This document shows positions 32,831 through 45,222 of a DNA stretch of 52,493 bases, in pieces. The notes beneath the pieces are model-generated. The model was given only the letters and a program-made list of their open reading frames with translations. It did not search any database and had not been told where the DNA came from. The DNA lies in the NCBI GenBank assembly GCA_033557835.1, contig JAWQRO010000145.1, positions 1 through 52,493 on the forward strand, written 5' to 3'. The DNA comes from Helochares maculicollis. Its lineage: Eukaryota > Arthropoda > Insecta > Coleoptera > Hydrophilidae. The translations under genes and the position numbers were made by a program. The first letter of the stretch is position 1; each line of letters begins with the position of its first letter.

Positions 32831-33699
32831 AAATGACACTTTCTCAAACCCCGTTACCAGTACCTTATATATAACCTTGTTGGTGTATTTAACATAACAT
32901 TCCAATGCAATCTAACCAATTAATACGTTATTGTATAGTTTGTGTTAAGAGAGCCTAATGTTTTGAAAATTCGAGACTTAAAAATGGATAAAAAGCGTTA
33001 AGAGCTCTCTATAGGTTATTTAAATATTTTGTTATGCGAATACATTAAAAATTACAGATACTCTCCGTGGGCACATTTACCCCCAAGAATTGTTTATTCT
33101 ACGCATTAACATTTGTTAACGATGCCGAATCCTTGGCAAATACAGCATACTTCAGTTTTAGGCTGAGAAATTTTTTTTAAGGTTTGAGGACGTTTAGAGC
33201 GAAGCTTATGTGATTTACGAAGCGATAACGTTTGTATTATAAACAAACTTATATAATTATAAACCGAAAATGTACAGTACGGAAATCAATCTGGGACATT
33301 TTATTTTCTTATTTTACATAACGTATACCTGCTCTGATGCTCCGGACTGGCCGAATTTCCGGATCTGCTACTTTTTGTTGGCGTTTACGCTGTATACGAA
33401 ATTACAACTCACTATGTGTACTCAAACGACTAGTTTACTGGAAAGCTACTTAGGTTAACAAGCACTTCCGGCAGCCCTACATCTTTCATATGTGACGCAT
33501 AACGACAATTTTTGTTATAATGGCCGTATAATAATCATTAATCCAACTCAAACGCTTGGAGTGTCTACACATACACATGCATAAACACACACTGACACTA
33601 TAAAAAATCAAAACCTTTCAACGCCAAAGTAATCTTCACTCACTTTCCACATATTTTATAGAAATTATTCTTACAATCAGCATTTTATACAAAATTATT
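32831..33699. other. AT-rich DNA, no feature
   Basis: Short open frames only, including 33270-33458. No motif recognised. Confidence 0.35.
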
Positions 33700-34300
33700 T
33701 ATATAAGCCCGTGAGTGTTGTACCGCAATTACAATAATTATAATTACGTATTATTACCTAGAGAAATAATAATTATAATAATTGCTGGCTCGTTGACGGA
33801 ATTAACGTTTAAATCTCAACCATTTTGATTTAATTATTGTTGTTATCATTTTTCCACGGCTGTAATAAAATTTATTTGTCCAATATTGAAAACAATCGCC
33901 ATAAATCAGAGTTGGGCAAGATGTTAGTGCAAACATAAATCAACGGCTATGGCATATCTATGATAATAAGAAAGTTATGGCTACTGGCAGGTTCGCATTC
34001 GTTAAAGCCGTTAGTGTAATGTAAATTTAATAAATCGCTCATGTTTTGAAGTGTGTAGTGTAACGGCTATAAAAGATGTTTAATCTCCTGTTATTGTCAC
34101 TTCTCTAATGATTTATCTTATTAAACTCGCTCGTAATTAATAACCGATACGGGCAGGTGTTACAATAGGAGCACAATTGGTGGAGGCGCATGGGGCGTCG
34201 GCGGCGGCGATTCCGTGAACCATCGTAAATGGACGCTTCGAGTAACTTAACGATCAGCAGTCGCAATAAAATGAACATAGGTGTACAGATACATTAGATT
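33700..34300. promoter_or_regulatory. TAAT-rich, repeat-free stretch, possible enhancer
   Basis: 33715-33795 is dense in ATAATTATAA and TAATTACGTATTATTA homeodomain-type cores. The following 500 bp lack the repeats that fill the flanks and include a GC-rich patch (GGCGTCGGCGGCGGCGATTC). This is consistent with a regulatory element of a developmental gene, but it is inference only. Confidence 0.25.
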
Positions 34301-34742
34301 GTGTCCGCATTGAAATCAATTTATTGATTATTATTAGTTATTGTTCGGTTAGCCGCATTGAAAACTCTTTTCAACTATTGACAGGTTTACAATTAATTAT
34401 TATGATAGTACGTCGAATATATTTCCTATATGTACTTTTACATTTACTACGGAACCCGTCGATTTCTCAGCTTAATAGAAAAAACCTACACGCTACCACC
34501 ATTAGAATAGATCAATTTTTCGGTGTTTATGGCATTATAGTCGCATTTCGAGCAGTGAACTTTGTTTACCTCTCTTCTCACACTACAAAGTTGACATGAA
34601 TTCATATGACAGGGTATAGTTTATTAATTTAACTAGTTCTTTCGCAAAACTATGCTTACAGCACAAATCGATTATCAATTAAAAATGGGAGGTTTGCGCT
34701 AGCATTTTAGTAAACATGCACTGCATGAGATCAGACTGTCCT

Positions 34743-34771
34743 AAGCTTATGAGCCGGGGGCGCATAAGCTT
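34743..34771. repeat. Hairpin AAGCTTATG...CATAAGCTT
   Basis: Thirteen-base arms with one mismatch (AAGCTTATGAGCC and GGCGCATAAGCTT) around GGG. A related single copy, GAGCCGCGGACGCACAAG, occurs at 39942. Confidence 0.65.
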
Positions 34772-34799
34772 CCAATTCTCATTATCACTTCAATTTTCT

Positions 34800-35719
34800 A
34801 TATTAAAACATAACTGCAGTTACAAATAGGACACATTGTATACAGGCAGAAATGAATTTATATTTTCTTGCTGAGACATTTTGCTGTTACAACTTAAGTG
34901 AGGCCTAAGGACAAGCACTTTTAAGACATTTATTTAACAGTTCCAGCACCACAACTCTTAAAAACTTGCTGATAAACATTAAATTACTAATTTGGGACTC
35001 AGGGTAGACATTGCGTGTCAAGCTCGCATTGTACAGATCTTGGGTGTATCGTCTAAGGATTACTTGCGAAAAATATTACCATATTTCTCATCCTGATTAT
35101 CAACAACTTATACATTTTAAGAGCTTACACGTACATTTTATAGAAGATTTTGTCATTTTAACATCTTGGTTATATCAATTTTATAAATAAATTGACAGAT
35201 GTGAGGCAAGACCGCCTTTAGAGTAAAATTAAATTATGGTAAATTTTCATACTTCATCATTAGTCTTAAGTTTTAAGAACCCTTTCCTGTTTTCATTCCT
35301 TTGGACAAAACATCAAAATTTCAATTTTGTGACTTGTAAGAGGCCCATTTTGCAAAATATATGTATACCCGGTCTGACTTAAATGATCGTAAAATGAAAA
35401 AAATGGGTCTGATTATTTTTAATGCGGTATCCCCTTAACAAATTTCTCGTTATAACAACCAGCGGCCTATAAATTACAGGCAATTTTATCGAAAATCAAT
35501 TACCATCGATGGCATCAATGCCTTTTGAGATGTGTCTGAAAAACAGAAAATTTTATAATCCTCCATCTAACCCTTCAAAAACTACAATTTAAAAAAAATC
35601 GGATCTCTTAATTTTGAACGAAAATATAATAAAACTGACATTTTCTCGTCTGTAGCACTTTTACATTTCCGTATTACTATACAGTACTTTTGAAACAACC
35701 GAATACTATACAAAGAAAA
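34800..35719. other. AT-rich DNA with a fragment of the family R end
   Basis: TTTCCGTATTACTATACAG at 35667 resembles the start of family R. Otherwise nothing is recognised. Confidence 0.35.
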
Positions 35720-36032
35720 CTCGGTTGTCCAATTTTGCAGTACGATAAGAAAAACACAATTTGTGAGAATTTGGAAGGGCTGCGAAATATGCTTCCACAT
35801 CTGTTATGACCTCATCGTTTCAAGAAAAACGCTTTCTACGCATAATTTTTTAAGGGCTGTAAACAGACGGAAGTCGCTTAGGGCCAAATCTGGTGATTAC
35901 GGTGGATGCTCCAACAATTCAAACTTTATTCATGGATTTTAGTCATCGTCAAAATGTTCTTGTGACACGGTGCATTTTCCTGATGAAACAGAATTTTTTT
36001 CTTCTGCAAACCGGGTCGTTGTTCACGATTTT
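35720..36032 (-). mobile_element. mariner element, truncated, same family as 43270-44427
   Basis: Aligns with 43270-43640: GGTTGTCCAAT end, ACGATAAGAAAAACACAAT, CTTCCACATCTGTTATGACC, AGGGCCAAATCTGGTGATTA and TGTGACACGGTGCAT. The alignment stops abruptly at about 36032, where family R begins. Confidence 0.75.
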
Positions 36033-37395
36033 TAAATTCCCGTATTACTATACGAAGTATAGTATAGGGAAAGTATTGGGGTCATGAAAAAATTCGAACT
36101 CAAGATTTTGACGAATTCCCACGTTTTGAGTGACCCTGAATTCATTTGGACTATTTTTGACATGTTGTTTATGTATGTATGTAAACACTATAGCTTTCAG
36201 ACCGTTTGAAGTGAAGCGATGAAATTTGATATACGGCTATTATTACAAAAACTTCGATCTGTATCAACTTTTAACGCATGCAGGACAACCGGAAGTACCT
36301 GTTTACCTACAGTTTTCACATTTTTTCAAGTAAACTAGATGTTTAAATAAAGCTTTTGCCTTTAAATTTGCTACACGCTTGAAAGACACTAAAAGAATGT
36401 TATATATGAAGCTTCAAGGCGAAATCACTAAAAACATTTATTAAAATCTTTCGCTACAAAAATTGCAATTTTTTGGCAATATTTTCGACCGAAATGCTGC
36501 ATAACGGATATTTACCGTGAATTACGCACTTATGCATAGTTTTAATTCGAACATCGACTCAAAAATTAGCAAAAACTATCAAAATTAAAAAATAAGAGTC
36601 GCCATTTAATATCACAGTACCTTATGTCAAATATAAATGGCTCAGTGGTCAAGACATCCGTTTCCTAATATCAAGGTCCCGAGTTCGAGTCTAGCCCGGC
36701 GTTTTACTTTTTTGCTCCAATTGATTAAATATTTTTGATTCTGATAAATATAATAATTAATAATGTTATATCCATTTACTACGTAGGAAAAACCACGCCT
36801 TATTTTAAAATTATTTTACCAGCCTACAAAATGTTAGATTTAAAAATTAAAGTTAGATAAGAAAATTTGACGTACTCCAACTGAGATGTTGTTAAGATAC
36901 AAGTGTTAGTTTCGCTTGTTAGATTATGAATTCACACTTTAAAGTTAAAATTTTATGCAGGTTTACAAGCGTTCGATATTGCAATTTTTAAGGAAAATGT
37001 TGGTAAGGATTCTGTACAATTTATAAAAATCACAAAGAATACATTTATATATAATTTTTATTTTTCATCGCATTAAGGTGTTTGTTGTTTTGTTATTATA
37101 AATCTCAGGTACTTTTATGCAGTACATATTTTTACACGGGATTGTTGAGTGGAGATACTCCAGATTTTTAGTTTTGGAGATATGAGTCGTTAAAAATATA
37201 TTCAACCCCTATTTTGACCCCCTTCGAAACGGAATTTCAAAAATTCCTCCCTTATTCGGTGCCTCTACCATAAACACAATCTACCCATGAAATTTCACTG
37301 CCTCTGGTTTAACGGTTTAGACTCGGCGTTGATGAACCAGTCAATCAGGCAGTCAAGACATACATTTATATATATATACAGATTTTTGAGGAAAC
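36033..37395 (+). repeat. Family R repeat, long copy with tRNA-like module
   Basis: Starts CCCGTATTACTATACGAAG with the palindrome TACTATACGAAGTATAGTA (36046-36064), then the 5' module (CATGAAAAAATTCGA, AGACCGTTTGAAGTG, TCAAGTAAACTAGATG), a tRNA-like segment at 36635-36701, and a 3' module (GAATTCACACTTTAAA, GTACTTTTATGCAGTACATA, GTTGAGTGGAGATACTCCAG). It closes at about 37390 with GTCAATCAGGCAGTCAAGAC and TA-rich sequence. Confidence 0.75.
36635..36701 (+). repeat. tRNA-like segment inside family R
   Basis: TGGCTCAGTGGTCAAG matches a tRNA box A/D-arm, TTCCTAA fits an anticodon loop, and CGAGTTCGAGTCT matches box B/T-arm. No acceptor stem pairs with the 3' end, so it is not an intact tRNA gene. 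A T-run follows immediately. Confidence 0.6.
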
Positions 37396-38949
37396 ATGAA
37401 TGTCAGGAAATTTCTCTACCTACATTAAAAAAAAAAAATCCTCGTATTCACTTTTAAGCGAGACCTATCAATATTCCCTTATATCAAATAGTTCAATCGC
37501 TAATTTCGCCCCACTGTTTCGTTACGACAAGGATGCCATACTAAAATTGTCAAAACAAAAGTGTTGGTTAAAAGTGTTTTATTCTGAATGGAAAAAAACC
37601 AACAAACTACATCGCATACCTCTATATAAATTGATCAATTTTTCAGCGCTTTGGAGCGGCAATGATAATCGCTCAAATTCGACAGACTTTGCAAATAATA
37701 AAACGCTGTTTGTTTAGTTGCGGTGAAAACCGTACTTAGAACTGCACACTAGTCATGGTACTCACGAGCAATTATTTAAAAGCTTTCGAGAGCCGAGTTG
37801 CGTTGCAACAATGTATTCAAGACGACCCGCACTGACTACAAAATGATTTAAAAATATAGTTAATTTTGCAGATTGCAGATATTCAAATTAAGAGATACGA
37901 CTACCAAACCTTAATCGGCATCATATGAATCATATGAAAAGACTATGGTAATACTTCGCCATTAAACGAATGAATATTTTACATAATAATGATGAAATAA
38001 AAAGACAACTCAATTTGAGACTTGTAAATATTTGTTACTGTGTTTCCGCTATAGAGTTCTAACACCTCTGTTTTTACATAAATTAACAAGAAATAAAAAC
38101 TATTGTTATAGCTTCGTAAAATATGTCAAAAATGACAAGTTTAATTTTAAATTACACTAAAACTTTGGTACAACAATCGGTCGGATGTGAATTGTGAAAA
38201 AATAATTAATTTATGTCTTTAACGGACTATTTTACATTTATTATATTTCGCTGTTCTCTTTTACAAGGATCAACTTGATAAACACAATTTTAAGCACAAA
38301 CGGTGGTAATGGAAGAACCGACGGATCTCGTAATTTGGGTTAGGGACTGTTGTGCAATAAGTTCCATAATCGGATATTATTCATATTAATGCAATACAGC
38401 CAAAGAATCCATCTATTCTTAACTATATGTCGTAATGTTGCATTTTTGTTGGTATTCGGTTAATAAAAATAAGAACAGTCAATATATGCGGATTAACATT
38501 TTAAATAGTATGGACACCACACTATGGTTAACAATGCAACGAGCACCTACAAGATATTATATGTGAAGATATTTTATGCCAACATTAAAGAAAAAGGCTA
38601 ACAAACTCAAAACTCGGTCATTATGCTTGGTTCCCAAAAAAATCAGAGAAATATACGTATCTCTGCTTCTGAGGGAAACCCCATTTTTATAACAAAATAT
38701 TACAAATTTTCCGTTAATTCCGGGTTCAGCCTTGTGAGTATTTGTTCCATGTTCCAATTTTTACAGCTTTTCATTGCAAAAATAAAAATCCCAAAAAATG
38801 TCTCTATTCAACATTTCCGTACACATACAAGCATAACATAAATGTACCAATGAATTTATATTATTACACAATAAAAACGCAAGTACGTTGCAAAAATCAA
38901 ATTGAAAGCTTATATTGTGATCTAGTTGTAAATTTTAAAATTTATTTAT
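37396..38949. other. AT-rich DNA, no confident gene
   Basis: A 105-codon plus-strand frame (37400-37717) starts at the end of family R and has low-complexity composition (Lys/Ser/Asn). I take it as chance. Confidence 0.35.
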
Positions 38950-40160
38950 ATTAACACAGCCACCAGAATTAAAGCATTGAGCCATATTGTGGAGTAAGCA
39001 CTTCGGTTTTGCAGATTTTGTGTACACTAAAAAATTAATACGTTTATATTTTTACGCAAATTAAATCTCCAATGCATTGCCACTTCCTGAGGGATGAGCG
39101 AGCGAACCCAAAATAAGCGAAGCTTATTTGTCACTCTTACTTTTCTACTACTTAGTTAAAACATAGCCTCCAGAATTCAAGAGCTGAGCCATGTTTTGGC
39201 CGAACCATATACGTATGTCTGTTCCCCTTAAGATAATTTTATGCGCCCAGGGCTCAATAGGTTCGCTGACAGCAACTGTATGTTGCGCCTAAATGCTGTA
39301 CATGTAAGAAAAACTATATTTCCACAAAATAAATGCTTTTTAAAGACAATAATATATTGTTCCTACAGAACATGTCAGATATAAAAGTCGTCACTAAACG
39401 AAGACGCTTTTGTTTCTATTTCTGGGGATTTGCAACAGGAAACAAGCTCGCTTAAAAACATTACAATCACGATTACTCTTTTATTACCTTACTAAGCAGG
39501 TTCAATTCTCTCTCCGCGTGGGTTGAGCGAGCTACGCAAGTGAATCCCAAGTAGGTATACAGCGACCAGAACTCAAAACGGAACTATGTTTTGGCAAACT
39601 ACTTTACATATTTCGTGTATTATTACTGCAATTGAAAATCTGAGATACCTGAGCAGTCAAAAATCATTGCTTTTGCTTCGCTTACTCGAGATTCGCTTGC
39701 TTCGCATACTCGATATGAAGAAAAAGGTTAAAAAATCAAAATTTATAGTACAAGATTTCATGGTTTCACTACATTTTGCTACTATAACTTGGAGCGGGTA
39801 ATTTCTTTACTGCAGCCCTTGTCCTTTAAAGCGAAAATCTTTTGAGTATTCATATACTCCAAATCTTCGAGGGTAAGCAAAGCAATATTATAATTAAACA
39901 TTTTCAGTTTTTCAACACTGAATACTAATATTTTTACAAATGAGCCGCGGACGCACAAGTTTATCCTAAGCCTCCATATTTTCATTAACAATTCTGTATC
40001 GCTACAGATTGACGTTCATATCTCAAAATTATGTTCATTCTACTACATGGGTATTTTTCAATCTCTTAGTAAAAACACAGCCTACAGAATTCAAGAGTTG
40101 AAACATGTTTTGGCCGAACCATTTACGTATGTCCGTTCCTCTTAATCAATATTGTCTCCA
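38950..40160 (+). repeat. Four diverged copies of a roughly 90 bp repeat
   Basis: The clearest pair is 39151-39240 and 40069-40156, sharing CAGAATTCAAGAG and CATGTTTTGGCCGAACCAT then TACGTATGTC. Weaker copies start at about 38955 and 39560 (ACCAGAA...CTATGTTTTGG). Confidence 0.6.
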
Positions 40161-41294
40161 TAAAATAAGTTTTTCTACAAATTCATGCATCAATACTTGA
40201 TACGTATGGACGCTTAGTCCTTAGATTCAGGTGACTCTATTTTATTCCTTATGATTTTGGAAAATGACAGACAGCTAGTATGAAAAATGATTATTATATC
40301 TAGGACTCCAATATCGATAATAATAAATTCTCAGTCTTGCGGAAGTTTGGAGTTAAAAATATTGTATTGTTAAAATGTGTTACCAAGCTATAATGTTCAT
40401 TTTAAGTTGGCCTTGAAATGGGAATAGTAAGTACAACATAACTAAGTCGCACTATCTCTCAATTATTTGAGGTTCTGAAAGGTGCTGTTTTTTCTAATGT
40501 AAACAGTTTTACTTGTCGTTTTTAGTTGCTGAACAAAGAATTACGTGTTATTTTGTAAGAAAATAAGATAGACGCTCTTATCTCAGAGCGAAGAGAGGCA
40601 TAATACAACGTTCTTGTACCAAAAGAACTTAGGAGGGCCCTCACCGTTTGTCAGATGTGCCGACCTAAGCAAAGTACAATCGAATGTATAAATAATGCTT
40701 GCAAAAACGTAGTTATTAAATAAATCTTTCGTTAATCCGTTCACTTTTCAAGATTAAAAAGACACTAAATTGAAGCTATTTTGTGGGAGCGAAGCTCAAA
40801 TCGGCTGTGCCGAAAACATACTTTGTTTGTAGTGGTAGCTCACAGTTTGATTTTGGTTGTCTTTGAATTAAACACTTTTTATATCCTAGCGTTTTGACAG
40901 ATTTTTGACTTTTTTGATTTAAAACACAATCACAGCTATTGCAATTTTGACCAGGGAATTAAAATCAATTGTTATGTTTCTATTCCGTTTTCCTTGGCAA
41001 TTGATGCACCCAACTAAGGTATCAAGAGAACGTTCCCCATCTCCCGTCAATCTTTCCATTTAGAAAAAGAAATTTAAAATAGAATTATTGAATTTCATGA
41101 AGGGCCTTGTGAAACATCTGAGGCAATTACTACGAAATTATTGAATGGTCTTCAAAATTAATAGCTTGAAATATCTAACATTAGTTTGTATTTGGTGGAT
41201 AATGCATCTGTAAGGCAATGATCAAGCTGTGTACAAAAAATCAATTGATCTTAAAGCGACAAATTCTGAAAAGCAATTGTAATTGCCATTAAAC
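40161..41294. other. AT-rich DNA; possible solo LTR remnant
   Basis: 40500-40760 has a TATAAATA, an AATAAA and GC-richer patches resembling an LTR, but I could not find its ends. Small hairpins GAGCGAAGCTC (40786-40796) and TCGGCTGTGCCGA (40801-40813) lie just downstream. Confidence 0.3.
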
Positions 41295-42160
41295 TCACAT
41301 CATATGCCATGCATATAAGGCATTGTCTCTCGATGTTGAAAACTTAGTGTAGAGGAAGAGGACTTTCATAGCATTATAGACCAGGCAAGAATAGTTCTCA
41401 ACAACTGAGAGACAGAATTTCATTAACTGTTTAGGAAGATTAAAACTATTTTTCAGTGACGTATCTTCTGATAAATCAATGATCTCATCACTTTCGTTTA
41501 TTGACATACATGAGTCTGGAAATTGGCAACAAATCCCAATCAACGAATCAAACTTTTTATCTCTTCTCCGAAATAAGCGTCAAAGTTATTTTTTAACAGT
41601 GACAAATGACAGCAGGCTCATTTTAGGCTGCACTTGGTTTTCAAAAATAAAAGTGTTAACTGTTTCAAACCAATCAAACTTCCCATTCTCAATGCAACTC
41701 TTCCACGGCATAAGTGTTTTTATGAACACTCGAATTTTACCATGAGTGTCTGATCCGTTTGAACCTTGCGAATATAAATTAAGTTCCCTTAATTTCGAAA
41801 AAATATCCGCTGGATAAATAAGCTTGAAAGTGAATTTCGTTGTATAGTGCATGACCAGCGAACTTCTATATGCAGAAGAAGAGATGTATGGCGCTACTCA
41901 TTTGTTCACACATTTTTTGAAATAGCTGGGCTTGTAAGGGTTCTGTTTTAATATAATTTACAGCTGTCACATATGTATCAGGTACCGTTTTGAAATCATC
42001 GGGAAATGATTTGGAAACCACTCCTCCTCTATGAAGACTAGTGTGTCCACAAAGCACGAGGATTTTCTTCAAGAACTCTCGTAACCATACTCTTATTTTT
42101 CCCGCATCTAGTCTGCCCACTGATTGAAAGGGTTGCCACCTCTTTGGTGTTGAGCTCAAG
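41295..42160 (-). mobile_element. hAT-superfamily transposase remnant (ZBED5/Buster-like)
   Basis: Minus-strand order fits the C-terminal half of a hAT transposase of the type related to vertebrate ZBED5/FAM200: YVTAVNYIKTEPLQAQLFQK then MCEQM, next IYPADIFSKLRELNLYSQG and KIRVFIKTLMPWKSCIEN, and finally the dimerisation region DEIIDLSEDTSLKNSF, MKFCLSVVENYSCLVYNAMK and VLFLY. Three frames are needed, so it is dead. Terminal inverted repeats were not found. Confidence 0.7.
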
Positions 42161-42479
42161 ACTCCGGTTTTCAGGGTGTTGTCTCCTGTTTCAAGTGCAA
42201 TTTCTCAGAATTTTTGCAATGTAAGGCATTGTCTCTGGATGTTGGTAACTTAGTATTGAACATATTTGCGGAATGTTTTGTAAGCTCAAAGCGAGTAAAG
42301 GAACTCAAAGTTTGTTTTCATTTTTTGGAGTTAGAATATAGTATAACACGTTATAAAGAGATCTCTTCATAAAGTTTTGGAAAAAATTGTTGATGCCTGG
42401 TCAGCGATAAAACTGTACAACTGTACAAAACTGTACTTTACAAGGTAAAGAAAATAGGCACAAAATTGTTTGGAAGTTT

Positions 42480-42695
42480 GTGACGGACAGTGAAAATGAA
42501 CTTCAAGACGAGGATAATAAGTTAACTTTTGCCGAATGTTGTCTTTATTTTGTGGATCATTTTATGGGAGTTATGAGCCAGCATATTTTGCAACTTCAGG
42601 AGGAATCAATTACGTGTTTTGAATGGCGCGACATTATGTCATCGTTGAAAAATAAACTGGAGATGAGATTAGAAGATCGATGTTTCGGTAATTAA
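42480..42695 (+). pseudogene. Open frame, possibly transposase-derived
   Basis: Starts MTDSENELQDEDNKLTFAEC and continues CLYFVDHFMGVMSQHILQLQ then ESITCFEWRDIMSSLKNKLE, amphipathic helical sequence reminiscent of hAT-type transposase middles. No diagnostic residue is visible. It lies on the opposite strand to the hAT remnant, so it would be a separate element. Confidence 0.3.
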
Positions 42696-42699
42696 GTAA

Positions 42700-43269
42700 A
42701 TACTTTTTTACAGTTTGTAACCACCTTTACTGAAGCAAAACAAACGTACACAAAGGCTATTGGATATTTGGTATAATTTTATGATTTTGAAAACAGCCCT
42801 TCAAATATTTTGCAGTACTTAATTTTAATAATGAAACTGGCAAATACCAAGATTCTTTAGATGTGAATTTAGATGCAGACAAAGTATATCATGAAGTCAG
42901 GTTTCTTAGAAACATTTTGCCTCCTATTAAATGAGTGAAAATATTTTCCTCTAATATTTTTACTGAACTTTCAAAACTTGCAAGCAATATTCGATCAATA
43001 CCTACACGAATAATGCGTACGTAGTTTTTCCATAATATTAAATATCTCAACAGACAACCGTAAAAGAAGAGTCTAGAACTAATAAAGGCGGAATTGTGTA
43101 TAAAACTTCGAAATGAGGCGTCAAGTATTTCAAAAATGTATAAAGAAACCACAGCACTTCGTTAGTTTGAAGGCTTCGATGTCGGACTAGAAGTATAAGT
43201 AGAAAAGCCTACCCTAAAAAAATATTGGAATTTTGCATTGCGATTGCTTATTATGAATGTATTTTACTA
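42700..43269. other. AT-rich spacer
   Basis: A minus-strand frame (43152-42889) has no motif. Confidence 0.35.
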
Positions 43270-44427
43270 GGTTGTCCAATAAGTTTTGCGGTTCGATAAG
43301 AAAACACAATTGTATGATTTGAAATACACTTTATCATTCAGTATAGTCTGCCTGAACACATTTGTTCCAAAGGATTCCAATTTATGAATTCCATCCTTGA
43401 ACTGAGAATCTGGAAGGGTTGCAAAATACGCTTCCACATCTGTTATAACCTCATTATTTGATGAAAAACGTTTCCTAAGCGTGAATTTTTTAGATCTGGA
43501 AACAGATGGAAGTCGTTAGGATCAAATCTGGTGAATACGGTGGATGCTGCAACAATTGGAACCTTCATTCATGGATTTTAGCCATTGAGGAAATGCTCTT
43601 GTGACACGGTGCATCGTCCTGATTTTGTCTTCTGCAAACCAAGTCTTTTTTGTCCATCAACTGGTCTAAAAGGTTACAATAATATTTAAAAATCTGATGC
43701 TAACACCTTTTTGGGCGGTTTCTGGACACGAACTCGTTTCGGAGCCGAAGAACCAGGTTTACACCACTCTTTGACTTCCTGTTTTGGTTCAGGATCGTGG
43801 TGATAGATCCAAGTCTCATCCACAGTGATGAATCGATGCACAAAATCATCTCTAAAACGCTCTAAATGTTGCTGAGAACGTTGCACTCGAAGGTGTTTTG
43901 TTAGCGAATGCGGTACACATTGTGCTCAAAGCTTTCCGAAACCCAATACTTCAGTCAAAATATTGCTTACATTGCCCAATGAGATGCCCACTGTAGGGTT
44001 TCTACTAAATCTCTCTACGAATTTCCAATACGATGCCTTGTATTTTTTCCACGATTTCTGGTGTCGTTCCTGTTTTGAACGTCCTTGACGTGGATCGTCT
44101 TCACGGGTTGTACGACCACGTTTAAATTCAGCAACTCATCTTTTTGCTATACAAAGTGAAGGCAAAGAATCCTTACACACTGTCAATATTCATTCATAAA
44201 TTTCCTTTGGTTTTAAACCTTCAAAAAATAAAAATGGAATACTTGATTTTTCCATTGTAAAACAATACTGTGACACGTCGATACTAAATCGCTTGTAAAT
44301 ACAGAATGAATTGACAGATTGAAATGAAACTTCATATATGTTTATATGAGGAGTGTACCAACATAACAAAAAAATTAGGCTAGTAGCAACGCCATTTCTT
44401 ATCGACCCGAAAATTTATTGAGCAACC
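43270..44427 (-). mobile_element. mariner element, near full length, decayed transposase
   Basis: Ends GGTTGTCCAATAAGTTTTGC and the complement of AAATTTATTGAGCAACC pair as terminal repeats, with TA at 43268-43269 and 44428-44429. The minus strand encodes MEKSSIPFLFFEGLKPKEIY, EFKRGRTTREDDPRQGR, then FRDDFVHRFITVDETWIYHHD (first Asp block) and CKPGSSAPKRVRVQKPPKKV. The second and third Asp blocks are lost or degraded, and several stops are present. At about 1.16 kb it is slightly short for a full mariner. Confidence 0.83.
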
Positions 44428-44429
44428 TA

Positions 44430-45222
44430 GTATTTCCTGACTTGGTTCAATAATCTATTTTTTAACGTTCTACTAATGCTCTACTACACTAGTATATACC
44501 TAAATAAAAAAATTAAGTGTCGTAGTGTTTTCTTCCATGTCTGCGGTTGAGACGTAGTTCTGAGGTGGCAATCTTATGCGTGCCATAAGAAAGATAGCGA
44601 AATATTAGTGAAGCGTTGGAATGAATGCAATGCTCTTGAGGAACAACCGTGTTGATAAATAAAGTCGAATTTTCCCTAATTTTTTTTATTGGTTAACCTA
44701 CGGAATTTTTACCCGATGTCTCAGATTGCCAACTAATTTCTTAATAAACTACCTTGATAATTGCAACCCGTATTCATGTATAAAACGACTACTGTCGATG
44801 AAAGCCGCCATTATTTACTTATAGTTCCTGTTATTAGTGAACTGGAGATTAAACAGAAGCTTTGTACAGGTGCCAAAATCCACGCAAGACTATGAAATAA
44901 TTATTTTCAGTTCAATATTATCTCGGTATTGCACTACTAAGCATTACACATGCAAGGTGAGGCAAAACTTCAAATAGAATAAAAAATATCCGTTTTACGC
45001 ACGGCTACCTCTGCATTTTTCGTATAATAAACATATTCTAAAGGTATAAATATCCGCAAATATTATCTGTTTATTGGTTAAATAAAAGAGCGACGATTAA
45101 ATCGAGACCGACGCGCACCCATCAACCAACAATAAACAAAATAATATTTAATGTCTGAATTTATAACCGCTTCAAGCTGCTTCCCAACGCCCGCAAGCCA
45201 TCACTAAAATAATTGCCAACAT
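44430..45222. other. AT-rich DNA, no feature
   Basis: Nothing recognised. Confidence 0.35.

Noticed and set aside
36046..36064. Resemblance of TACTATACGAAGTATAGTA to loxP arms
   Set aside because: Only about ten bases agree, there is no asymmetric 8-base spacer, and the motif is the natural palindromic end of family R.
36635..36701. Functional tRNA gene
   Set aside because: Box A and B are present but no acceptor stem pairs, and the same segment recurs, mutated, inside repeats.
37400..37717. 105-codon host gene after family R
   Set aside because: Low-complexity Lys/Ser/Asn composition in AT-rich DNA, no splice sites or domain.
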